Assembly: GCA_002118135.1 (NCBI GenBank)
Contig: BDIU01000277.1
Coordinates: 124,001 to 188,000, forward strand
From: Trebouxia sp. TZW2008
Lineage: Eukaryota; Chlorophyta; Trebouxiophyceae; Trebouxiales; Trebouxiaceae
DNA length: 64,000 nucleotides
Direction: 5' to 3'
The position numbers and the translations under genes were made by a program. The notes under the pieces were generated by a model. It was not told where the DNA came from, searched no databases, and was given only the letters and a program-made list of their open reading frames with translations. How positions within the stretch are numbered: the stretch's first letter is position 1; each line of letters starts with the position of its first letter. Of this stretch, positions 12,740 to 24,086 are shown in pieces.

Positions 12740-13965
12740 GATCAGGTGACATTTCGTACTTGGTATTGTGAGGGACAGCTTTGTCACTGTGTGGAGAGTA
12801 TTCAAGCTGCATATTGAATCAATATCCTTGATCATGCAGAGTTGCATTGTGTGCTGATTTGACTTCCATGCTTTATCACACCTCAAATGATGGCCTATTG
12901 AGTATCACTGTTTTTGCCAAGGTCAGCCTGCATGCATGCGATGCCTTGCCTTCCAAATGTCAATTTTTGTACACGCTTGCTATTTCATGTTCAGCTTAAG
13001 CACATCGACAGCTACTGTACTAGTCACTTACATGATGATGTGGTATCACATAGACAAACCTTTCCAGCGCTAACATATGTGCAAATGTTTATGCACTTGA
13101 TGCAATATCTGTTTCAAATTCAAGACTTGAAAGACAGGACAGGCGCAGTCAGCTAGTTGATAGGATCACAATGTCAATGATAGATAATCTGTAGCAACTC
13201 ATTGAACGATGTTGGCTACAGAGCCGGACTGTCGAGGCCTGCAGGGCCTCGCTTATTGTAAATTGTCGGCAGCATCCTGCAAACGTACAGTGTCACAACA
13301 TCATATTGCTTTACAAAGTTATAGTTCTTGCTTCTCAAACTGCCATGCAGGCATATGGTAACCACCGCGTGCTGCAGCATGACCATGACCTCATGCAACA
13401 ATGCACACTGTACGGACGACACTTGGCCAAGCTCATCAAGCGATTTTAAAGCTTGCATGCTCAGTCCGTCAATGAGGACGAAGCAGTCTGTCAGCTTGAC
13501 AGAATGCCTTCCTAGCTTCACCTCAGGTCAGCTACATCTCTTGCAACCTTGGCGGTAAAGAGTCGGCTGTCTTTTTATGGTCCGCAGCAGCAGCTTGCGC
13601 ATGTGTTTGCTTGAGAACATTTGTTGTTTGCGTGTGTCATCTCTTGACAAAAAGCTGGTGAGAGCTGCATTTCTTTGCTCATTGCAACCTGGGCAAGGTA
13701 TGAAAGTCTGCCAGGCAGTTCTGGTTCTGGTTCTCATATATCAGCTCTATCAGTTGTCTCGTGAGCCTGAGTTACATGTCATCAGATGCACATTGTTGTC
13801 AACAACAGCATCAGACGCTGATTTGGGAAGCCAGACATGCACATAAGCGTTACGGTGGCTGCGTTACGGTCTAAGCGTTACAACCCGAAGTTTTCACTCC
13901 GGCACCAGCTCGCGCGTGACGATGATCGAGCACGGTTTTTGCTTGCTGTTGCTGCTTTAGGCGCC
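12740..13965. other. Region between PMI and kinesin; possible minus-strand exon at about 13216-13521
   Basis: It contains the PMI 3' region and the kinesin promoter. A minus-strand open stretch at 13216-13521 has a helix-like peptide (LTDCFVLIDGLSMQALKSLD) flanked by plausible splice sites and might be an exon of a small gene. I cannot identify it or extend it, so no gene is called. Confidence 0.3.
13847..13881 (+). promoter_or_regulatory. Three GCGTTAC heptamers at exact 14-bp spacing upstream of kinesin
   Basis: GCGTTAC occurs at 13847, 13861 and 13875, ending about 85 bp before the kinesin start codon. The exact 14-bp phasing suggests a repeated transcription-factor site or a small tandem repeat. 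Promoter function is inferred from position only. Confidence 0.4.
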
Positions 13966-16900
13966 ATGGTATCTCACGTGCATGCTTTCGTTCGCGTTCG
14001 ACCGCTTCTTCCACGAGAATTTGTGCACAGCACCTGCGAGGCGGTATCTGTTCACGAGGTAAACGGCATCGCTTGCCGCTCGCTATTGTCGTGCTTCGCC
14101 AAGTCTCGCAAACCGTCTCAGACGTGCAGGACCAACGTATCAGGGCACACAAAGACAATGTTGTCCTGGAGTCAGACTTTGATGAAGTACTCGGTCAGGC
14201 GGCAAATCAGGACCAGGTGTTTGCTGCGGCTCGAGGTACGTGAGGTCCATACGTAGGCTCAACACCAGCCTGGTCGCTTGCAGTGCGCAGCGCTCGTACT
14301 GGTTGCTTATGCTCGTCCGTCATTTTGCGAGTTGGCGCCTACGTGCAACACTGAGTGTGCCTGAAACAGGTTGCGTAGACTGCGTCCTAGAAGGCTATAA
14401 TGGGTCCATATTGGCGTAGTAAGTGCTCACTTGCTTGCGCTGCGTGCAGACAGCCATTCAAACGTGCATCTGTTGCTTTTGCTGCACATGTGCTCCCTAC
14501 AATGATGCTTGGTTATGTCATGCTGCATGAAATCAGATCAAAATCAGCATGCTGGATGCACGATGGCCTTGTAAGCAGACTTCTTATGTGCAGTGGTGCC
14601 ACTGGAAGTGGCAAGACATTTACAATGCTGGGCAGCTTCAGTGAAAGTAGGCACACTAAAACATAGTGTATGCGATTTTGTGCTTCTATATGCAGCACTG
14701 CTCAGCGTGCCTACCACACGTACCAAACACACAGAAGTTGTCATGTGCTTGAGAAGCACATGGGCGTGCAGCTGCATGCACACGCTTGAGCACCAATCCT
14801 GTCCAGATGTCATCAAGCCAAAGCATGTCAAACACTGCATTGCTTGAAGAGAGTTGCACGCAACGAAGAATACGTTGCGTGCAAACTGCATGAGAAACCC
14901 TCAGCCGTGCTGAAATTGTCCCTTCAAGATGTTCTTTTGTTGCGCAGCAATCTGAGTGCATGCTAGCTGTAGCTGTGATGTGCTGACAATGCCAGCCACA
15001 TCAGCAATTTACAGCGCCAAAGGAGCTGAAAGAATTCTTAAGCATGTTTTCTGTGCATATGAGCTTTTGCCGTGCAGACGCTGATGCTGCAAATGCTGGG
15101 CTCATACCCAGAGCCTTGAAGGACCTGTTCAGCAAAGTTTCACAGCTGGGAGAAGATGCTGATCGGCAGCACTGCCGCATCTGCATGAGCTATGTGGAGA
15201 TCTACAATGAGCGCCTGCATGATCTGCTGCAACCATACAAAGCCAATGCACGCTTAGATCCTCAGGTATGCAAGCATGCATCCCGCAGGACTTGTGTTTG
15301 TGCATCATCTACAACAACTGTTCAGGAGCTGTTGCGTGGATAGTTGCTGCTCCATTGTCGCTGTTTGTCAAGGCTTCAAACCTTGTTCACTCAATCAATC
15401 AGTATGTGAGTGATGTCATAGAGACCTAACAGGGAGTTACACAGACAATGTCAAAGTAAGGCAAATTGACTGTGCTGCATGTGACACACAAGCTTGATGG
15501 CCCTCATTGTGTTACAAGGCACATAATGTGTGAGTGCACGTGGTTTTGACAACTCCCGGGGTGGTGCAACAGGACATGCGCAAGCGCAAAGCTGGCTTGG
15601 AGGTTAAAGAGCGGCACGGACAAACATGCGTGCCAGGAGCCTTGATGGTCAGGGTGGACACTCTACAGGCTGCTCTATCCCTGGTACACAACCTTTACTT
15701 GCAAGTCATAAGCATGCACACTTCTAGTATACAGTCCAGAACTGTTGTCAGGTGTTGTGGTAGTGTCTTGCCAGGCCGGCGTGTTCTGTAGTTTGTGCTT
15801 GCAACCTGGTGCTGCTAGTCATGTCTGTTGTCAGTACAGCCAAGGCGTACTCCTGTGTGAATCAGATCTGAACCAGGGCTGGCTTGCATCAGCTGACAGA
15901 CTACAACTGCGTCTTCTATGTTCTCCTGTGTCATTGTGCTTTGTCAGTAGTTTCACCCTGGTGCTCAAATGTTCTGTTGCATTGCTTCAATAGCTTCATT
16001 GACTTTTTCCGCTTGCTGCAGGTGCGCAAGGGCAATCAGAGCCGGGCTGTTAGGCACACTGAGATGAACCAGCATAGCAGCAGAAGTCATACCATCCTCC
16101 AGGTACATGCCTGTCCATGCAGCTGATTGCTGTAGATATCTCTGTGGTGATGGGCCTGCTCATCATTGGATTGGCAGCCAAAGCGACTGGCTCAAGCTAC
16201 ATGCTACACAGGCTGAAAGCAAAAGGAAACTGCATTCAGCATGCAAGTCTGTTACAGCTTTGCTTGCTGCATGATGTGCATTCACTGATCTGCCTAGCAT
16301 TGCTGCCTGATAACACTGATGATGCCAATATGCTGATTCTGCCGATTTGATGGAATGTTGAGCAGTGCCACTGGCACCGTACAGCGTGGCGCCATAAGTA
16401 CCGCTGACGCTGCTGTCGCTTGCACTCCTTCATGGACACCAAGAACATTGGATGCTGAGGAGCTAACTTCACACTTGTCCAAGACATTTAGAAACCCTTC
16501 ACCACCCCGTAGCCACCACATCAATAGGGTGTTCCTGCGTCCCCAATGCTGCTTTCTATTTTTCAGGTAGTTAAAATTCTTATACACGGGAGTGCTTGCT
16601 GCTTGCTTTCAGCGCTTGCAGTCGGCGATGTTGACAGCACAGTCGCAGCAGCTTCAGCAACAGCAATAGCTGCAGGCGCTATCTCGACCTGCGATTGACC
16701 ACTTCGACTATTTCCATGTGCATGACTTTGGCACTGGTCAATGTCTGCAGACACTCTCGTGCCCCAGCTTTCCTCCCCAATGCAGGCAAATTTGTTTGTT
16801 TTCTGAACCTACACCTTTGGGTTGAATGATTGATCATGAATGCAGGTAGTGGTTGAGCAGCGGCTGAGGGGCAGCATGCTGCGCAGTAAGCTCAATTTTG

Positions 16901-19047
16901 TGGATCTGGCAGGCTCAGAGCGTTGGAGTGAGCAGGTGGAGATGAGTGAGGTGCGAGTCAGCGAGATGACCAGCATCAATCAGTCACTCTCGACACTCAT
17001 TACTGTAGTGGCCTCCCTGACTGAAGAGGGCAGGACCCATATACCCTACAGGTGGGTCGCCCTGCCCTTAATTGTGTAATGTTCTGAGATGTCCAGTGTC
17101 CGTCATGCATTATGTTGACACAAGCTTTGACCTCAAGGAAGCATGAGTCACACCTCAACTTGACAGGACTGTGCTTTGTCTGTTGTTCAAATGTCTCAAC
17201 AGGTACTAGGCTTGCTTCAAAGCCGTCTTGACCATGAAACAGTGGAAGACTTGAGCACTTGCAGCGCGACAGCTCGTCTGCCTGCTTCCTGCTTTGCTGT
17301 TTGTCACGCAAGTCTATCTGCTTGCAATGAAGCTGCGCAATACACGTGCTTGCCTGCTTGAACAGTTGCCTGTACCTCTTCATGTTTGCTCAGTTGCTCA
17401 TGTTGACCATGCAGGGATTCCAAATTGACTCATCTGTTGCAAGACTCTCTGGGCGGCAACTGCAACACCACCATCATTGCCACTGTTTCACCTTCAGCCT
17501 TAGCCTTTGAGGAGACCTGTGCTACCCTCAAGTTTGCAGACCGTGCCCGCAACATCGTCAACAGGGCAACTGTCAATCTGCACACAGATTACAAACTGGA
17601 GCTGGAGCTAAAGACAGCTGAGGTCAAGCGGCTGACTGGACTGTTGGCAAAGTTTGCCAGCATGGTTGATAGCAATGGCAGAATGGCGCATGTTAGTAGT
17701 AGCGATAGGTCAAATGGTGATGCTGGCAGCAGCCTTGCAGCAACAGCTGGACAGCGCAGGATGACTGATCCTGCAGCTGCAGCAGCAGCGGGCGTTGGCA
17801 GCCATAGGCAGTCAACTATACAACAGGGACAAAGTCATGACAGACCAGCGACTGTAAGCAGTCCTGTGACACAAGGTAACACGTTGTATGCCTCAGTCAG
17901 GGCTGTTTGGAACAGCCCTGTGTCACATGCTAGCCCTGATCAGGGCCGGTCTCAGCTCCTGCCCAGGGCTTCTTCAGACAGAGCCCTTGTAGGGTATCAT
18001 ACAGACCCTAATGGCCAGATCAGTACTGTGTCTAGCTCAGCATCACAGAGGGTTTTGGGCCAGACTGGCAATCCTGGATGGCAGAACAGCGGCAGAGCCA
18101 GTTCTGCCAGCAGGCAAGAGATAGGGCGTCTTAGGGCTGAGCTGCTGCTGGCAAAAGAGGATCTGCTTGCTGAGCGTGCGGCAAGGTTAAGGTTGGAGTC
18201 AGTAGTGATTGCCAGCCAGCGCTATTTCAGCCAGAGAAACCCTGCGCCTGCAGACGTAGGATGTGAAGCTGACCCATACGCCAGGCAACAACAGCTGCCA
18301 GCAGACCAAGATGCAAGCGAAGTCTCCACATCTCAGGGCATGCCTGAAGCTGGTGGACAGCAATTATCTTCTTTTAGTTCTGCACATTTGGGCAGGAGCA
18401 GCCTGTTCCCTTCTCCTTCTTCAGCATCACTCAACTCTGCTGGCAGAAGCACTTTGAGATGGGAGCCAGAGGCACTAGTCAGGAGTCTTAGTGGTGCCAG
18501 GGTTCCCCAATCAGCCATGCAGTCAAATCTAAATCCTGGCTTTATGGCAGCTTCTGCAGCGCAACAGTACCTGCCTTCTGAATCCTCTCAGTCATCATTT
18601 GTAGACGGTGCTGCAAGCCCTCCGTCCAGAATCCAGAGCGGATCATGGGGCAGGTCATCTATTGGTCACAGTTTAGAATCCCACCAAGCGCGCTTAGCCC
18701 AATCATCTAGCGCTGCAAGGGATGTTGAAATAGGAGCAGAGCAGCAGTTTGGGTCCAGTAAAAAGATAGCTGGAAAGTCTCTCTTGCTTGCAGAAGCATC
18801 TAGGTCATCTAGTATTGGCAGCCCATACTCAGCAAAGTTGGCAATGTCGCCGTTGAGCTCCAAACCAAGCTCACCTGTCAAACGCAGCAATGGGCATAGC
18901 AACTACTTGCGCAACAGCGGCAATCTGCTCAAGGATGCTGGTAGTCTTGACGCTGGCTCATGGATCTATGTCATGGGCAACAGATCCAGCTCAATTACAG
19001 CAAAGCAGATGGCCAGGTCCAATAAGTCTGCAGCTGCTCTGTTCTAA
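13966..19047 (+). CDS. Kinesin with N-terminal motor domain
   Basis: Microtubule motor. Nine exons join in frame to about 839 residues: 13966-14058, 14130-14235, 14370-14418, 14594-14646, 15078-15265, 15573-15683, 16022-16102, 16846-17051 and 17415-19047. The motor fills residues 1 to about 350. It has VRVRPLLP, the P-loop [15 protein letters not shown] split by an intron, [15 protein letters not shown], switch I NQHSSRSH, switch II DLAGSE, and the end [21 protein letters not shown] predicted coiled coil lies near residues 526-565 ([20 protein letters not shown]). The rest of the tail is Ser/Gln-rich and probably disordered. The YGAT form of the P-loop and the IPRAL segment recall kinesin-8 and kinesin-10, but [13 protein letters not shown] fits neither well, so the subfamily is unassigned. 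The start ATG lies directly before the first motor strand. Several introns are 0.3-0.75 kb. Confidence 0.94.
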
Positions 19048-19363
19048 CAGAAACATTCAGATTGCAGTAACTTCACAAGTAGCATCACATATTTGACGTT
19101 GGCAACACGTGACAATGACACATCGAACTTTTTGGCCTGGAAGCTGAGTGAAATTTGTTCAGCATGACAGTCTTGTGCAATGTTCATGACCTGGCATGTG
19201 CTGACGCGCCCCAGATCTGCATTGCTCATGATTTTTAAACACATGCTGTGCATTGTGTACTTGCACTGCGAGATGCTTGTGCTGCGACCTGCACCCGCCA
19301 GCTTGTGATGCAAGGTCGGCCCTAGTTGCTTTTGTTGTTGTTATTGAAATTACGACTTGTCAA

Positions 19364-22300
19364 TGCATGTCTGTGATACTCAGTGCCCGTCAAAGAAGGG
19401 CTCTTGTTAGCGCGCTGGTGGCATCACTCACAGTGCTGCATCATTCAGTCCTAGCCAAAAGGTCTGTGTATATAAACGAAAAGTTTGCTCCAGGGCATAC
19501 CACTGAATCAACCAAACAAATTACACTTGGCACCAGTTTGCTGCTACGCAGCATCAGAAATTCTCGCTAAAGATTCAGTTACAAATGCAGTTGACACTCC
19601 AGCCTTTATCTTTGGCCTTAGATCGGGCAGAATGGATGCACTTCTGAACAATGCACGGCCTGATTTGTTTGTAGCCCACTGCCTTTCTCGCCAGCACGCT
19701 TTTCAGCTGCTGGAGGTGGCAAATGTTTGTTCCACCAGCATTACAGCTGCCATTACTGTTCTGGGCGAGCTCCAGGTGGGTTTTTCTGTTCCCCAAGTGT
19801 CTGCATCTGTGCAAATGCAGGTGTTTGTTGGCTAGCTTCATGTGCTTTGCTCCTGTCACTACCACTTTCGTTTGATTTCATGTGATGATGTGAGCCCTTT
19901 GAAAATGTAGGCAGGAAACTAGCAAGTGCAGATTGGGTGGAGCTCAAATGGTGTAAACCGAGTTCGCATCAAGGCTTCATGGGTGATAGGTAATGCAGGG
20001 AAGCCGTATAATGTGACTAACCAGTTGCGGGCATGAACAACAGTACATCCAGTGCTGCATAGCGTTCAAACAACATCCAAATGCCCCTGCTGTTGCTTAC
20101 AAAGTTTGGGTGGGACCGATAATGCCTTCCATCATTGCACACAGTCAAATCAAGTCTAGGTGCATCTGCCAAGGAGTGGGTGTGACCAGCAATACTTTGC
20201 ATTGCTGCACACCATCAAAACAGTCTGCAGATGCGCCTGCTATACCTTGAAAGCAGTGAGTGTGAGCAGCAACACCTCAGGTTGCGGCACACTTTGAGAA
20301 GGTCATTCAGATACACCTGCTGCTGCCACACGACATGCCCTACCTGTTCAGCATTCGTACCCATGAGGTGATGGCGGCTATCTGAGTGCTTCCGCTCAGC
20401 TGCTGTGTTTGCAGGGCAAGTTTTGGACACAGTAGGGAAGCAAGCCAGGAGGCTGGCCTTGTGGGATGGGGGGAGCTGGATCCTTAGCCAGCTCTTACTT
20501 GACAATGAGATAGAGTGGCAGCCATCCCAGACTCGGCAGCTATTGCAACAGCTCTCTGGATCTTGGCTTGCCTGCATGGCATGTGGCCCTGGCTGCAGAT
20601 TGGTTGCCAGCGTCTTACTGCACATGGTGAGCACAGACTCAGGCTCCAAGCATTAGACATTTGAACTTGCAGTCATCATTGCTGTGCCATCTGCCACAAT
20701 TGATATGCATGATCTGACCCCTTGCACCATTTGACAATTGGATAAGTCAATGTGAAACCAGTCTATTGATCAGGGCACTACATCATTGCCTTGTGGAGGG
20801 TACACACACAGAATCCAAAGCTAATGCAGTAACTGGTGCTATTAGCAGATTGCAATCAATGCTGTATGCATATGGCTGCCTTTTTCAAGGCGTGACTGGG
20901 GGTGCCGACAGCTGCTTATGCATGCCATGCTCCGTGAAGGAATGACTTATGTAGCCTGAGCAGACTGCATGTCTTGGTACAGGACAAGCTCCTTCAAACA
21001 TACCCAGAGGCGCAGCTGTTGGGAGTGCAGTTGGAGTTGGAGGTGGTCAGCAGTGCCCGCCAGGTGCTGTTGTGCTATGAACCTTTTGTAGCTGCCTCAG
21101 AGCTGCGGGCGCAAGATCCTGCAGCAGCATGTCAGCTGCTGGTTGAGATCATGAGGGCGTATGGTGTGGGTAGGGCCAACTGCACACTGGTAAGATGTTA
21201 CCCTTTTTTGTGGGCATTTGTGGTGTCTTGGCTGCTGAAAATGCACGTCTGTTCCACATCAATCAGTCAATGCATATGCCTGATGCCTTCGTCCTTGCTT
21301 CTGCGGCATGGCATCCATACAGGCAGATCAGGAAAGCACATCAACCTTGCCTACACCGAGCTGCCAAGGGCAATCATACTCTTGCTTTTTCTGCATGCAC
21401 TTCACAGCGTATGGCCTGCAGGTTGTGTGTCACAGCCTATAAGCAGCTGTGATTCACAACAGGTGACATTGCTTGCTGTTTGCAGTTGTGGCAGGACCTG
21501 ATCGGTGTGTTTGATGTCGTGCTGTGTCAAGATGCGGAAGCCTTCTTACAGCTGGTGAAGCTCGGATTGGCAAGACCGCAACCAGAACAAGAATTGATGA
21601 TGCTGAGGGTGCAAGCCCACCTGGCGGATGTCATTGTGAGGGCCCCTTTCTGATTGCCTCAATTTCTCCAAATGCTTGAGGCTCTACCTCTGGGTCATGC
21701 TGTTTCGAATTGCCAGGTTAACCTGTGGAGGCTGCGTTGCATCTCGGAGCTGCTGGCTTCTATTGTCAGACCAACATTTGGGGTCGCTGCTCTCCACCAT
21801 TGGTGCGTGCCTGGATGTTGCATTGAGCATGCATCCTGCAAATTCATCTGGGCAGCAACTGCAGGCCATGAGAGTTTTCAGCTCAAGGTTTTGTGGGGAT
21901 TGCAAGTCTTTGCAAGGCCAGCTCAGCAAGCATCGTCATGAAAAGATCAATTGACCATTGCACTCAACGTGCAACAGAACAGTTGCTGCAGACGTTGAGA
22001 TTTTGAGCATCAAGACCTGCATCATCAGCAAACTCATGTGTGATTTGAGGTTATTGCAGGCCAGGGACATACGGTCTGGTACCCAGCTTGTGCTTGGCCT
22101 GTACCTGATGATTCTGGAACCCTCACAGCACCTGGTAGGGTTTTATGCCAACATCAAAAACACCCTCACAGCCAACCAGAAGAAGCTATTGGAGTTCACT
22201 CCTGATCAGATCGAGGCTTGGTACAAAGACTGCGTCGCGGCTTGCACCTCTGTGGCAGAAAAGGAGCTGCTGGTATGTCTTGCTTGCATGTACCCTGTTT

Positions 22301-23325
22301 GCCTGCACATGCGTTGGTAATGGAGTCCTGCAATTGCATTTGCTTGCATGCTATCGAACGTGTGCTGTTCAATGTGCACTGTTGTGCTTGGACCTTCTTC
22401 ACAATGCGGACATATCTGCTTGATCACATGGTTACATGCTCCAACAAGAGAGTCCCTGTACAGGCACCTTGCATTAGCATGCGTGGCATGCCATATGCAT
22501 GCAGTGTGCTTTTGTATCTGATGGGTGGTTGTTAGCTGTCTAGCTGAGTTGAATGTCATAAATGCATCCCTCAGTCTGAGTGCAATGTCGCAGGCAGCTT
22601 GAGCATGCTGATGCACACAGCAAATTCTGCAGTGCATGTACAGCTGCTGATTTTGTTGCAGTGTCTAGATTTGAAGTGTTTTATCCTTGGGTTTTGCCGG
22701 CACAAACACTGACTGGCACATGTGCTGCTTGCAGGTGGAGACAACGCATAGCTGTATGGCGCAGGTCAGTACCTGTTTAGCTGCCACAGTTAAAAAAGAC
22801 TACATTCTTCATTGCATGACATACGTGTTAGTGCCAATGCATTGCATAAGTTACTACGTGCACTGCATCACAGAGTGATCCATACTTCCAAGCACTACCT
22901 ATGATGTCCTGGGTTATTTGCATCAAGTATTGCACAGGGCAGTTGACTCAGTTGCCCCACAACTTGCTTGACAGCATTGAACTCATCTATTTTGCATCAT
23001 TACTGTAACAGTAGATTGCATTCACAGGCTTTGCACACCTTGTGAGTCACTGCGGCCTGTTGCAATGCACTGGGCTTTGTGTTCTGTGTACCTGCAAGAG
23101 CACATGATTTTCTTTGGACTGTTTCATGCTCATGCCTGTGCATCTACTGTGGTCTAGTCATGTCTGTCTGTATTGGGCTGAAACAAGGTTGCTCTGCAGT
23201 TGGGTGTCATAGTTCCTCGGGCGCCTATTGATGAATCTGTAAGCGCACTGTTTTTTGATGGAATGGATGTAGCAGAGTCAAATGTCGCAGCAGCTCAGGA
23301 CTTGGGTTCAGATGATGAGGACTGA
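19364..23325 (+). CDS. Unknown helical protein, possible HEAT/ARM-like
   Basis: Not recognised. Exons with good splice sites: about 19364-19460 (start MSVILSARQRRALV, uncertain), 19558-19775, 20415-20628, 20983-21189, 21486-21635, 21717-21802, 22060-22272 and the last, 23200-23325. The 20983, 21486 and 22060 exons are exact multiples of three (69, 50 and 71 codons). The peptide is almost entirely amphipathic helix, for example LLGVQLELEVVSSARQVLL and AFLQLVKLGLARPQPEQEL. It ends in an acidic tail (DLGSDDED, stop at 23323). The look is that of an alpha-solenoid such as an importin-like or condensin-like subunit, but no diagnostic motif was found. The phase between 19775 and 20415 does not match, so at least one exon is missing from this model, and exons between 22.3 and 23.2 kb are unresolved. 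Confidence 0.6.
20010..20335. repeat. Diverged tandem repeat of about 83 bp, four units, in an intron
   Basis: Four units share a core of the form GACCAGCAATAC...TTGC..CACAC....GATGCGCCTGCT, with landmarks near 20031, 20118, 20190 and 20267. They lie in the intron before exon 20415-20628. I do not see which exon, if any, they copy. Confidence 0.6.
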
Positions 23326-24086
23326 TGGTGATGGTCAGGTAAATTTCAAAATTGACAGCTCGTTGAGGATGCATTCAAAGCCTGGCTATAGGAAGGTTTA
23401 CAATTTGCTTTCTTTCGGCTGTTGCGTCGGTGCACAGTGAAATGGGTAGGCCTCCAGCGCCCAGGACTCTTTGATTGTGGGCTGTCGACATGACTGATCA
23501 GTCCCGAGCTGCCTGTCTTTATGCAAGTGACAGCTTGCAAGTGGAGTAGTGCCAATGCAGCACTTCCACATTGCAACAAGTCGTCACTGCACTTGCACCT
23601 GCTTTGCAGATGATTAAAACATCAAATGATGTAGCTGCAGCTGACACAGCCAAGTGTGTTGAGCGTGCAGAGTGTAGCCTTCCTTCAAGTTGCAGTGACA
23701 GGCTTTGAATCGAAATTCTTGAAATTGAAACAGAAACACGTGCCATCAGAGATCAGCCTACGATTTCTTCAGCCTGCACATGGCCTTAGATGCTTGTACA
23801 ATCACCAGCCACATTTCCGAGCTCAGAGGTCATGTCGAAAGAATCCTTTGACAATGAAATGACAGCAACACATTGGCTGCAGACTGAACCACATGGAACA
23901 TTTGAGTTCGTTCGTGTTCAGCACCCTAGATTTACATCCTGCAGAAACTAGAACTATTTTGATTTGATCTGGCGGCAGACAACTTTCACAATGCTCAGCA
24001 TGCCTCTGCCTACAGATTGCCTTCAAATAATGTACAGCAAGCAGACAAGCACAACCTTTTTGGCTGCCTGAGACACACAGACATGC
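23326..24086. other. Intergenic region between convergent genes
   Basis: This lies between the stop at 23325 (plus) and the stop at 24087 (minus). It probably holds both 3' UTRs. I see no gene, no RNA gene and no clear repeat. Confidence 0.5.

Noticed and set aside
13216..13737. Possible small minus-strand gene upstream of kinesin
   Set aside because: Only one helix-like stretch is convincing; no start, stop or partner exon could be joined in frame.
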